Source: an uncultured Bacteroidota bacterium (lineage in GTDB: Bacteria > Bacteroidota > Bacteroidia > Bacteroidales > 4484-276). Taken from it: a stretch of 5,832 nt of DNA. Position numbers and translations under genes: made by a program. Location: contig CAIYZW010000242.1 in the NCBI GenBank assembly GCA_903930725.1, positions 1 through 5,832 on the forward strand. The letters are read 5' to 3'. A model generated the notes under the pieces. The model did not search any database and had not been told where the DNA came from. It was given only the letters and a program-made list of their open reading frames with translations. Positions 1 to 5,832 of the stretch are shown here, in pieces (the stretch's first letter is position 1; each line of letters opens with the position of its first letter).

Positions 1-2037
1 CAAGCTAATGCCCGATGAATAAATGGTTTTTGCCGACTGGATTTGTTTGTCGTTGAGGTTGCCGGCCTTGTTGTTCGACATGATCTGCGAAAGCACCAAA
101 ATACTGTTGAGCGGTGTGCGCAATTCGTGCGACATGTTGGCCAGGAATTCGGATTTATAGCGGCTGGCCATTTCGAGGTCGCGGGCTTTTTTCTCGATTT
201 CCTTTTGCGCCACCTCAAGTTCTTCGTTTTTGGTGCGGATGGCGTCGCGTTGTTTTTCGATGGCCCGGGTACGTTCTTCAAGTTCTTCGTTGGTCACACG
301 CAACTCTTCCTGCTGCGTTTGAAGCTGTGACTCCGATTCTTTGAGAGCCTTGGTTTGCTCCTCGAGTTCTTCGTTGGCCTGGCGGAGTTCTTCCTGCTGA
401 ACCTGGAGTTCTTCGGCTTGTTCCTGGGTTTTGGCAAGTAATTTCCTCAGTTCAGAGCGGCTTCGTGAAGTATTCAATCCGATGGCCACATTCTGGCTTA
501 CTGTATTTATATAATTGAGTTGTTCTTCGGTAAACTCGGCAAATGAGCCGATTTCGATTACCGCAACAACCAGTTCATTAAAAATGCACGGAATTACTAC
601 CAGATTTTTAGGAGAAGATTCGCCAGTACCCGAACTTATCGGGCTGTAATCTGCCGGAAGGTTTGTGATAATGATGGTCTGTTTCTCAAGAACCGCCTGG
701 CCTACCAGCCCTTCGCCTGGCCTGTATTCCGTTTCGATGGTTTTGCGACGTTTATAAGCGTAGCTTCCAACCATTTTATAAATGTCGTTGTCCTGCAACA
801 GGTAAATCGCACCGACGCGGGCATCGAGCTGGCCACAAAGCCGGTTGATTATTTTCCGGCTCAGATCAATAACTTCCTGTTCGCCACGCATCGCGTCGTT
901 TAGTTCGCTCTGACTGTTTTTTAACCAGAGCTGGCCGCGCTTTTCTTCGTTGGAATGTTTAAGTTCGCTGGTCATTTTTATCAAAGCTTTGCCAAGCTCA
1001 TCTTCATCCGAACGAAGTGAAATATTCACATCTAAATCGCCGCGGGCAATGCTGTTGGCCTGTTCCACAACTTCGCCAAAATTCTCAACAATCTGATTTA
1101 TCGAATGCGCCAGCTCGTCTTTTTCGCTTTTTGGAATTGCTTTATTTGTAAAAACGCCGTTGGCAATGGCTCCGGCAATAAGCGATTTTTGTTTGAGGCT
1201 CGATTGCAAATCAACAAAAGAAGCATTCAGCATCCCAATTTCATCACTGGTTTCAACTTTAATATCGCTGGTTAAATCGCCGGAGGCAAGGCTTTTCAGG
1301 TTTTCGACTACTTTTAAAACAGGTTTTGAAATTGTTCCTGAAATGACCCTTGATGACAGGAAAGTAATGGCCACAAGTACCGTGGCAATCAGCAAAATGC
1401 TTACCAATAGCAGGTTGATGACGAAATTATTTAACTCACCAATGGTATTCGAAAACCGCACCTCCATGATTGACATTTCGCGTTTTGCTGTTTCAAGTTG
1501 GGTCGAAAATTCGGCAAGGTCAGGGTTTTGAAGGTATTTTTGAATAGCGAGTTTTACATTTGTTCCATTGCGGGACGCTTCATCGGCAATGGCGAGCGCA
1601 TTGTTCATCTGGGCGTTGTCGAGAAAAATCATCAGCTCAAGACGGTTGGCGGCAAGTTCGGCTATGCTGCGATTATAGGCAATGATAGGCCCATAGGTTT
1701 CGAGTAAGATATCAACATATTTATCGTGTGTGTTTTTTTTGCAAAACTCTTTCGATTTGCTAAAAACATTAGCAATATTTATTGCAGAGTCGAGGTGGTG
1801 ATAGGCCCGCTGCAAGGTTTGCTCATTTTTATAGTTGAGATATTCATAAAAAAGCTGAAGACCTGTGCGGTAATTTACATCGTGGATGCGCTGTTCGGTG
1901 AGCATCAGCGTAAGCACTTTTGTTGTCCTGAAAAAATAATACGACGAATAGCCGATGAGCACAATACTTAAAATCGAAATCGTGGTCATTGTGTTAAGGC
2001 GGTGCTTGATTTTCAGGTTTAAAAACCATTTTTTCAT
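1..2037 (-). CDS. Membrane-bound sensor (probably hybrid) histidine kinase, 3' end cut by window edge
   Basis: The reading frame is open from an ATG at 2037-2035 to base 1 without a stop, giving 679 visible residues; the catalytic C-terminus lies outside the window. Order seen: basic N-terminus (MKKWFLNLKIKHRL); TM1 about 17-36; a mostly helical extracytoplasmic region about 37-205, similar in style to CHASE3/four-helix-bundle sensors; TM2 about 207-228; HAMP about 230-282, followed by one or two further HAMP-like units to about 361 (ARGDLDVNISLRSDEDELG at 331-349); GAF about 385-525 (RPGEGLVGQAVLEKQ at 439-453); a long Glu/Gln-rich coiled coil about 527-625; and HisKA from about 627, with the H-box KSEFLANMSHELRTPLN and phospho-acceptor His637. 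In this family, autophosphorylation on the His follows ATP binding by an HATPase domain, which should lie just past the left edge, often followed by receivers. The start is chosen because positive charge directly precedes TM1. It lies 39 bp after the stop of the other kinase gene, with no obvious Shine-Dalgarno. The signal sensed is unknown. Kinase identity is very secure; hybrid status is inference. Confidence 0.93.
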   Translation of the reverse strand, partial: MKKWFLNLKIKHRLNTMTTISILSIVLIGYSSYYFFRTTKVLTLMLTEQRIHDVNYRTGLQLFYEYLNYKNEQTLQRAYHHLDSAINIANVFSKSKEFCKKNTHDKYVDILLETYGPIIAYNRSIAELAANRLELMIFLDNAQMNNALAIADEASRNGTNVKLAIQKYLQNPDLAEFSTQLETAKREMSIMEVRFSNTIGELNNFVINLLLVSILLIATVLVAITFLSSRVISGTISKPVLKVVENLKSLASGDLTSDIKVETSDEIGMLNASFVDLQSSLKQKSLIAGAIANGVFTNKAIPKSEKDELAHSINQIVENFGEVVEQANSIARGDLDVNISLRSDEDELGKALIKMTSELKHSNEEKRGQLWLKNSQSELNDAMRGEQEVIDLSRKIINRLCGQLDARVGAIYLLQDNDIYKMVGSYAYKRRKTIETEYRPGEGLVGQAVLEKQTIIITNLPADYSPISSGTGESSPKNLVVIPCIFNELVVAVIEIGSFAEFTEEQLNYINTVSQNVAIGLNTSRSRSELRKLLAKTQEQAEELQVQQEELRQANEELEEQTKALKESESQLQTQQEELRVTNEELEERTRAIEKQRDAIRTKNEELEVAQKEIEKKARDLEMASRYKSEFLANMSHELRTPLNSILVLSQIMSNNKAGNLNDKQIQSAKTIYSSGISL
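259..408 (-). repeat. Tandem coiled-coil repeat (28-residue period) in the GAF-HisKA linker
   Basis: Inside the membrane kinase, residues 544-565 (LQVQQEELRQANEELEEQ...) and 572-593 (LQTQQEELRVTNEELEER...) align without gaps, with 16 of 22 residues identical and an offset of 28 residues (84 bp, four heptads). A third, weaker copy of the NEELE core follows at residue 604, 21 residues (three heptads) after the second. The spacing keeps heptad phase, so this is a signalling-helix type coiled coil joining the GAF domain to the HisKA dimer. The DNA is visibly repetitive: ttcttcgttgg and ctcttcctgctg-like strings recur on the plus strand. Confidence 0.8.
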
Positions 2038-2076
2038 AAATCGCTGTTTTTTGCTGAATATTGAAAAAGAGAGAAC

Positions 2077-4500
2077 TTACAGGTCGAATTTTTTGAGAAC
2101 ATCGCTCAGGATTTTCAAGCTTATGGGTTTGGTTACATAATCGTCCATGCCGGCGTTGATGCACTTTTCACGGTCGCCTTTCATCGCATGGGCGGTCATG
2201 GCAACGATTGGGGTTTTTGTGCCGTTTTCATTTTCCCAATCCCTGATAAGTCCGGTAGCCTCAAAACCATCCATTTCGGGCATTTGAATGTCCATAAAAA
2301 TAATATCGAAACCGCCATTTTTAGCCGCACTTACGGCCTCTTTACCGTTGTTTACGGTTTTAATTTTACACCCCAGTTTTTCTAATAATCCGTTGGCTAA
2401 TTTTTGGTTAATGATGTTATCCTCGGCCAACAAAACCTTGTATTGCTTGTTTAAATTTTCGGTTGATTTTTGAGTATAGATTTTTTTAAGAGGCTGCGAA
2501 AAATCAATATGTCCTACAGCTTCGTTCAAAAGCCGGATGAGGTCGTCCTTAAAAATAGGTTTTATCAGGTAACGTTTTATGCCGAAATCCTTGAGTTTGC
2601 TGCGCTCCAGGTTCACATCATCCGACGAAAGCATGATGATGTCGGGGAAAGGGACGATTTTGTTTTCCGCAAACATGAGTTTGGCCATTTCGATGCCATC
2701 CATCACAGGCATGTGATAATCGAGCAAAATAATGTCGTAATGTTTTTTGGTTCCCGAGTTGGCTAAAATTCTCTCGTAAGCCTGTTTTCCGTCGTAAGCT
2801 TCATCGTTTTCGATTTCGAGATAATCAAGAAAACCCTTCAGAATTTTCCGGTTGTTGAGGTTGTCGTCAACTATGAGTACTCGTTTTTGCTTTAGGATGG
2901 GCTGAATTTCGGAACTGCTTTCGTGAACGACTTCCTTCGAAACTTCGAGCCAGATGTTGAATTTAAAAACGCTTCCCTTGTCGGGGATACTGTCAACAGT
3001 TATTTTGCCTTTCATCATTTCAACCAGGCTTCTCGAAATGGCCAGCCCGAGGCCGGTACCGCCGAATTTCCGGGAAGTTGAGCTGTCGGCCTGGCTAAAC
3101 GATTTAAACAGGTTGTGCATTTTATCTGCCGGAATTCCTATGCCGGTGTCGGTGATAAAAAAGCCGAGTTCGATGTAATTGTCTTTTTCGCCTATAAGCC
3201 TGACTTCTAATTTTATTTCGCCTTTTTCGGTAAATTTTATGGCATTTCCGATAAGGTTAAAAAGAATCTGGCGCAGGCGCACAGGGTCGCCCACAAAATA
3301 ATCGGGCACGCCGTTGCTGATGTCGAGAATGAGTTCGAGGTTTTTTTGAGAAGTTTTTGACGACATCGGACGAAGCACTTTTTCGATGACTCCACGAAGG
3401 CTGAATTGTACAAAATCGAGTTCGAGTTTTCGTGCTTCAATTTTCGATAAATCAAGAATATCGTTAATGATGTCGAGCAGCGATTCGCCCGAGAATTTTA
3501 CAGCTTCAAGCCGTTCTTTCTGGTCATCTTCGAGGTTGCTCATCATCACAAGTTCGGTCATACCGATAATTCCGTTGAGCGGAGTACGGATTTCGTGGCT
3601 CATGTTTGCCAGAAACTCGCTCTTGGTGCGGCTGGCTTGTTCGGCAAGGCTGCGGGCGCGTTTCATTTCTTCTTCGGCAATTTTCCGTTCCGAAATATCG
3701 CTGATAAAATTGAGCAGCGCCGGTTCTCCTTCCCAATTTATCACCACCGAATTAATTTCGACCCATTTTATTTCTTCATTTTCATCAATCACCCGCACCG
3801 AAATCCGGTTGTCGTGAATTTCTTTGCCCAATTTATCAAAATGCCCGTGCTGCAACGATTCCCTGAAATCGGGATAAACAAAGTCAATAAAGGTTTTTCC
3901 AAGCAGGCTGGTCCTTTCGGAAGCTAAAATCTGCATGGTTTTTGGATTATGAAATTTGATAAGCCCTTGCTGGATAATAAAAATTCCTTCGTTTGCATTC
4001 TCGAAAATGTCGCGGTATTTTTCTTCGCTCTGGCGCAGTTTTTCGCGCGAATTTATCAGTTCGCTGATTGTGGTTTCAAGTTTGAGGGTTAGCTCTTCGA
4101 GGGCGTTGCGCTGGCGGTATAAATCAATAAATACGTTGATTTTGCTTTGAAAAATTTCGGGTTCGATGGGTTTAAAAAGATAATCAACGGCACCGGTGTC
4201 GTAGCCTCTGAAAATGTGTTTCTTTTCCTTGTTGATGGCTGTAACAAAAATGATGGGGATGTGCCGTGTTTTCTCGGAGCCACGCATCAGCTCGGCGGTT
4301 TCAAAACCATCCATTCCAGGCATTTGAACGTCCATTAAAACCAGCGCAAAATCGTAGTCAAACATCAGGCCCAGCGCCTCGTTCCCCGAAGTAGCCTTTA
4401 CAAGATTTATCTCAGGATTATCGAGGATGGTTTCGATGGTGAGCAGATTTTCGAGCCGGTCGTCAACCGCAAGAATATTTATTTTCGTCTTTTCCGACAT
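2077..4500 (-). CDS. Cytosolic hybrid histidine kinase, REC-PAS-HisKA-HATPase-REC-REC
   Basis: This is a complete 807-residue protein without membrane segments. REC1 is about 8-125: acidic pair D13/D14, phospho-acceptor D57 in LMDVQMPGMDGFE, T87, K110. A short coiled coil at about 128-160 leads into PAS, about 160-275, ending in the typical DISERK. HisKA is about 293-360, with KSEFLANMSHEIRTPLNG and His302. HATPase is about 403-520: N-box N415/N419, G1 DTGIGI 451-456, F-box FKSFSQ, G2 FGGTGLGL 479-486. REC2 is about 540-662 (D545/D546, D594, S625 or S626, K647). REC3 is about 687-805 (E693/D694, D737, T769, K791). All catalytic and phosphorylation residues are present, so it should be an active kinase with three usable receivers. 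No Hpt or DNA-binding output domain is seen, so a separate Hpt protein and regulator are expected. The N-terminal receiver suggests that another kinase controls it, the neighbouring membrane kinase being an obvious candidate (inference). It starts 26 bp after the udk stop, with only a weak, distant GGAG upstream. The input signal is unknown. Confidence 0.96.
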   Translation of the reverse strand: MSEKTKINILAVDDRLENLLTIETILDNPEINLVKATSGNEALGLMFDYDFALVLMDVQMPGMDGFETAELMRGSEKTRHIPIIFVTAINKEKKHIFRGYDTGAVDYLFKPIEPEIFQSKINVFIDLYRQRNALEELTLKLETTISELINSREKLRQSEEKYRDIFENANEGIFIIQQGLIKFHNPKTMQILASERTSLLGKTFIDFVYPDFRESLQHGHFDKLGKEIHDNRISVRVIDENEEIKWVEINSVVINWEGEPALLNFISDISERKIAEEEMKRARSLAEQASRTKSEFLANMSHEIRTPLNGIIGMTELVMMSNLEDDQKERLEAVKFSGESLLDIINDILDLSKIEARKLELDFVQFSLRGVIEKVLRPMSSKTSQKNLELILDISNGVPDYFVGDPVRLRQILFNLIGNAIKFTEKGEIKLEVRLIGEKDNYIELGFFITDTGIGIPADKMHNLFKSFSQADSSTSRKFGGTGLGLAISRSLVEMMKGKITVDSIPDKGSVFKFNIWLEVSKEVVHESSSEIQPILKQKRVLIVDDNLNNRKILKGFLDYLEIENDEAYDGKQAYERILANSGTKKHYDIILLDYHMPVMDGIEMAKLMFAENKIVPFPDIIMLSSDDVNLERSKLKDFGIKRYLIKPIFKDDLIRLLNEAVGHIDFSQPLKKIYTQKSTENLNKQYKVLLAEDNIINQKLANGLLEKLGCKIKTVNNGKEAVSAAKNGGFDIIFMDIQMPEMDGFEATGLIRDWENENGTKTPIVAMTAHAMKGDREKCINAGMDDYVTKPISLKILSDVLKKFDL
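2261..2300 (-). repeat. 40-bp repeat, copy in REC3 of the hybrid kinase
   Basis: This stretch encodes the phospho-acceptor loop of the last receiver (MDIQMPEMDGFE, D737 codon at 2290-2292). It matches 4301-4340, in the first receiver of the same gene, at 36 of 40 positions counted by eye, including many synonymous sites. It is a direct repeat about 2.04 kb from its partner. Confidence 0.8.
4301..4340 (-). repeat. 40-bp repeat, copy in REC1 of the hybrid kinase
   Basis: This stretch encodes the phospho-acceptor loop of the first receiver (MDVQMPGMDGFE, D57 codon at 4330-4332). It is the partner of 2261-2300, with 36 of 40 bases identical and the phospho-Asp codon in register. The middle receiver (LLDYHMPVMDGIE) does not share the high nucleotide match. 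Confidence 0.8.
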
Positions 4501-4526
4501 AAAACAATTTTTTATGCTCCGTTTTT

Positions 4527-5138
4527 CTATTCGCCCAACTTCATTTTTATTTTTGAAGATAAAATGTCAATGGCGATATGATTTGTTCCGCCTTGCGGCA
4601 CGATAATATCGGCATAGCGTTTTGTAGGTTCGATAAACTGCAGGTGCATGGGTTTTACAAAAGTGTCGTAATGGTCGAGAACGCCCTGAACTGAGCGGCC
4701 ACGTTCGATGAGGTCGCGCCTGATAATGCGGATGAGGCGGTCGTCGGTGTCGGCATCTACAAAAACTTTAATGCTGAATTTATCCCGCAGTTTGGCGTTT
4801 GTAAAAATCAAAATTCCTTCGACGATAATCACTTTTTTTGGCTCAACAGGCTCTGTTTCTTTGGCGCGGGCACAGGTGAGGTACGAATAAATTGGTTTTT
4901 GAATGAGCTGGCCTTTGATAAGATGTTCGATGTGTTTGTTGAGCAACTCAAATTCGATTGAATCGGGGTGGTCGAAGTTTATTTTCTGCTTTTCTTCGGG
5001 CGAAAGATGGCCGTTATCCTTGTAATACGAGTCCTGCGAAATGACCGAAACCGAGTTTTTTGGCAGGCTTTTAACGATTTTGTTTACAACAGTGGTTTTC
5101 CCTGAACCCGAACCACCGGCAATTCCAATAATTAGCAT
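4527..5138 (-). CDS. udk: Uridine kinase (uridine/cytidine salvage)
   Basis: This 203-residue cytosolic P-loop kinase phosphorylates uridine and cytidine to UMP and CMP with ATP or GTP in pyrimidine salvage. Seen in the sequence: Walker A GIAGGSGSGKTT at residues 5-16; the DSYYKD nucleoside-site segment at 36-41; NFDHPDS at 54-60; KPIYSYLTCAR at 81-91; VEGIL at 106-110; VDAD at 127-130; the lid-type arginines RRD and ERGR at 140-148; and KPMHLQFIEPTKRYADIIVP at 162-181. Length and motif order match bacterial Udk. Phosphoribulokinase is related, but PRKs are longer and lack this exact motif set. The ATG at 5138 is chosen because the Walker A begins four residues later, and an upstream ATG at 5154-5152 is out of frame. 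The gene is first in its transcription unit, with a Bacteroidota-type promoter directly upstream and a very short leader without a Shine-Dalgarno. The kinase gene follows after 26 bp. Confidence 0.96.
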   Translation of the reverse strand: MLIIGIAGGSGSGKTTVVNKIVKSLPKNSVSVISQDSYYKDNGHLSPEEKQKINFDHPDSIEFELLNKHIEHLIKGQLIQKPIYSYLTCARAKETEPVEPKKVIIVEGILIFTNAKLRDKFSIKVFVDADTDDRLIRIIRRDLIERGRSVQGVLDHYDTFVKPMHLQFIEPTKRYADIIVPQGGTNHIAIDILSSKIKMKLGE

Positions 5139-5154
5139 AGTAAAGTTTTTTCAT

Positions 5155-5185
5155 CAAAAGTAGGTTTTCGGTTATTATGAACAAA
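5155..5185 (-). promoter_or_regulatory. Bacteroidota-type sigma-ABfr promoter of udk
   Basis: Reading the minus strand, TTTG (5185-5182) is followed by a 19-nt spacer and TACTTTTG (5162-5155), which matches the Bacteroidota consensus -33 TTTG and -7 TAnnTTTG with normal spacing. Transcription would begin at about 5151-5148, leaving a leader of only about 10-13 nt before the udk ATG at 5138. The surrounding DNA is AT-rich and non-coding. The boxes are seen directly; promoter function is inferred from known Bacteroides promoters. Confidence 0.7.
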
Positions 5186-5248
5186 ATTTTTATTTTTTAA
5201 TGGTCAAATCGAAGTGGAGAGAACTCTTTTTCCAAACACTAAACCACA

Positions 5249-5287
5249 AAAAATCCCGGCTCCTAAAATTTAGAAACCGGGATTTTT
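5249..5287 (-). terminator. Rho-independent terminator after the decarboxylase beta subunit gene
   Basis: An 11-bp perfect stem pairs 5249-5259 (aaaaatcccgg) with 5277-5287 (ccgggattttt) around a 17-nt loop, which itself contains a small palindrome (ctaaaatttag, 5263-5273). It begins 19 bp after the decarboxylase stop at 5307. The A-run on one arm and T-run on the other give a U-tract in either direction, so it could stop transcription both ways, but only minus-strand genes flank it. It separates the decarboxylase unit from the udk-kinase unit. Confidence 0.88.
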
Positions 5288-5306
5288 ATATCTGTAAAAG
5301 CGATTT

Positions 5307-5832
5307 TTACAACAAAAAGCTCAGCAAAATACCTGCTGCAATGGCCGAGCCAATTACGCCGGCAACATTAGGCCCCATGGCGTGCATAAGCAGATGGTTG
5401 TCTTTGTCAAATTTCAAACCTATAATTTGCGAAACGCGGGCACTGTCGGGCACTGCCGAAACCCCGGCGTTTCCAATTAACGGATTGATTTTATTATCTT
5501 TATCAAGGAAAAGGTTCATAATTTTAGCAAAACCAACACCTCCTGCCGTAGCAATCATAAACGAAACGGCGCCAAGTATAAAAATCATAATTGATTGAGG
5601 TGTAAGGAAAACATCAGCCTGGGTGGATGCTCCAACCGTTACTCCCAGAATTATTGTAACGATATCAATTAATGAGGTTTTGGCAGTATCGGCAAGACGT
5701 TTTGTAACGCCGCTTTCTTTTAAAAGATTTCCAAAAAACAACATACCAAGCAGCGGTAGCGCACTTGGTGAAATAAAGCCTGTAAGCAAAAGCCCAATGA
5801 TTGGAAACAGTATTTTTTCGAGTTTACTCACC
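5307..5832 (-). CDS. Sodium-translocating decarboxylase beta subunit (OadB/MmdB/GcdB family), C-terminal part
   Basis: The frame is open across the right edge and ends with TAA at 5309-5307, giving 174 full codons. This is roughly the last two fifths of a protein that is usually about 380-430 residues. The beta subunit is the integral membrane part of biotin-dependent decarboxylases (oxaloacetate, methylmalonyl-CoA or glutaconyl-CoA type). It decarboxylates carboxybiotin and exports Na+. Family hallmarks seen (numbering from the first whole codon): SPSALPLLGMLFFGNLLKES 21-40, TIILGVTVGAS about 59-69, TAGGVGFAKIMNLFL 95-109, INPLIGNAGVSAVPDSARV 115-133, and HAMGPNVAGVIGSAIAAG 150-167, the conserved Asn/Gly/Ser helix near the C-terminus. 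Hydrophobic segments lie at about 7-37, 55-72, 81-101 and 146-174. The GTG at 5831-5829 is not a credible start because the family extends far upstream. The substrate cannot be told from this subunit; in Bacteroidota a methylmalonyl-CoA decarboxylase role is common. The terminator directly after it fits a last-in-operon position. Confidence 0.94.
   Translation of the reverse strand, partial: VSKLEKILFPIIGLLLTGFISPSALPLLGMLFFGNLLKESGVTKRLADTAKTSLIDIVTIILGVTVGASTQADVFLTPQSIMIFILGAVSFMIATAGGVGFAKIMNLFLDKDNKINPLIGNAGVSAVPDSARVSQIIGLKFDKDNHLLMHAMGPNVAGVIGSAIAAGILLSFLL

Larger units (their letters stand above)
5139..5306. other. Intergenic region between two transcription units
   Basis: This 168-bp, AT-rich stretch holds the decarboxylase terminator and the udk promoter, and it is the only real regulatory spacer in the window. 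The part between them (about 5190-5245) shows no clear operator, riboswitch or small gene. A plus-strand open frame crossing it continues antisense through the decarboxylase gene and has no family resemblance. Confidence 0.75.

Noticed and set aside
43..344. Two overlapping plus-strand open frames at the left end
   Set aside because: Phe-rich translations are the expected mirror of the Glu/Gln/Lys-rich coiled coil encoded on the minus strand.
1160..1531. 123-codon plus-strand open frame
   Set aside because: It is antisense to the TM2/HAMP region of the membrane kinase, which reads continuously in the opposite direction with clear domains.
3386..3817. 143-codon plus-strand open frame
   Set aside because: It lies wholly antisense to the kinase core (HisKA/PAS region) of the well-supported minus-strand gene. 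Its Ser/Arg-rich translation resembles no known family, and there is no promoter or start signal.
5152..5154. ATG upstream of udk as an alternative start
   Set aside because: It is out of frame with udk (16 bases away), and the udk start at 5138 places Walker A at the usual position.
5249..5287. Palindrome as a possible operator or mobile-element end
   Set aside because: The GC-rich stem with flanking A and T runs directly after a stop codon is fully explained as a rho-independent terminator, and there is no second copy in the window.
5200..5598. 132-codon plus-strand open frame spanning the terminator and decarboxylase gene
   Set aside because: It would have to read through the terminator hairpin, and it is antisense to conserved OadB motifs. 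No resemblance to any family.
5829..5831. GTG as the start of a short 174-residue decarboxylase protein
   Set aside because: The frame stays open to the edge and the family has several more membrane segments upstream, so this is an internal Val codon of a truncated-by-window gene.

Overview
The window looks like chromosomal DNA of a Bacteroidota bacterium, probably a Bacteroidales/Marinilabiliales-type anaerobe or facultative organism. This rests on three observations: a promoter with the Bacteroidota-type -33 TTTG / -7 TAnnTTTG boxes and a 19-nt spacer; no convincing Shine-Dalgarno sequences before the three visible starts; and proteins (uridine kinase with a YSYLTCAR segment, large hybrid histidine kinases, a Na+-pump decarboxylase beta subunit) that fit that phylum. 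Base composition is moderately AT-rich. The taxonomic call is inference.

All four recognisable genes lie on the minus strand, so transcription runs from right to left. At the right edge (5307-5832) is the C-terminal part of an OadB/MmdB/GcdB-type sodium-translocating decarboxylase beta subunit. Its stop is followed by a strong hairpin terminator (5249-5287). A 168-bp intergenic region (5139-5306) then holds a well-formed promoter that starts a new transcription unit. That unit is uridine kinase udk (4527-5138), then an 807-residue cytosolic hybrid histidine kinase (2077-4500; REC-PAS-HisKA-HATPase-REC-REC), then a membrane-bound sensor kinase (1-2037, cut by the left edge in its HisKA domain; TM-sensor-TM-HAMP array-GAF-coiled coil-HisKA). 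Gaps are 26 and 39 bp with no terminator visible in either, so the three genes are probably co-transcribed.

The decarboxylase fragment belongs to a separate, upstream unit (Na+ export driven by decarboxylation). The two kinases are likely partners or parallel inputs in one phosphorelay. One senses through an extracytoplasmic helical domain and a GAF domain, the other through PAS and an N-terminal receiver. Neither visible portion contains an Hpt domain, and no DNA-binding output regulator is present. The link to udk may be only positional. Everything is on one strand, and the plus strand carries no credible gene. I see no tRNA, rRNA, CRISPR array, insertion sequence or phage feature, and nothing that I can honestly call a new system. 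The points worth following up are the kinase architectures, the sequence repeats inside them, and the compact udk promoter.
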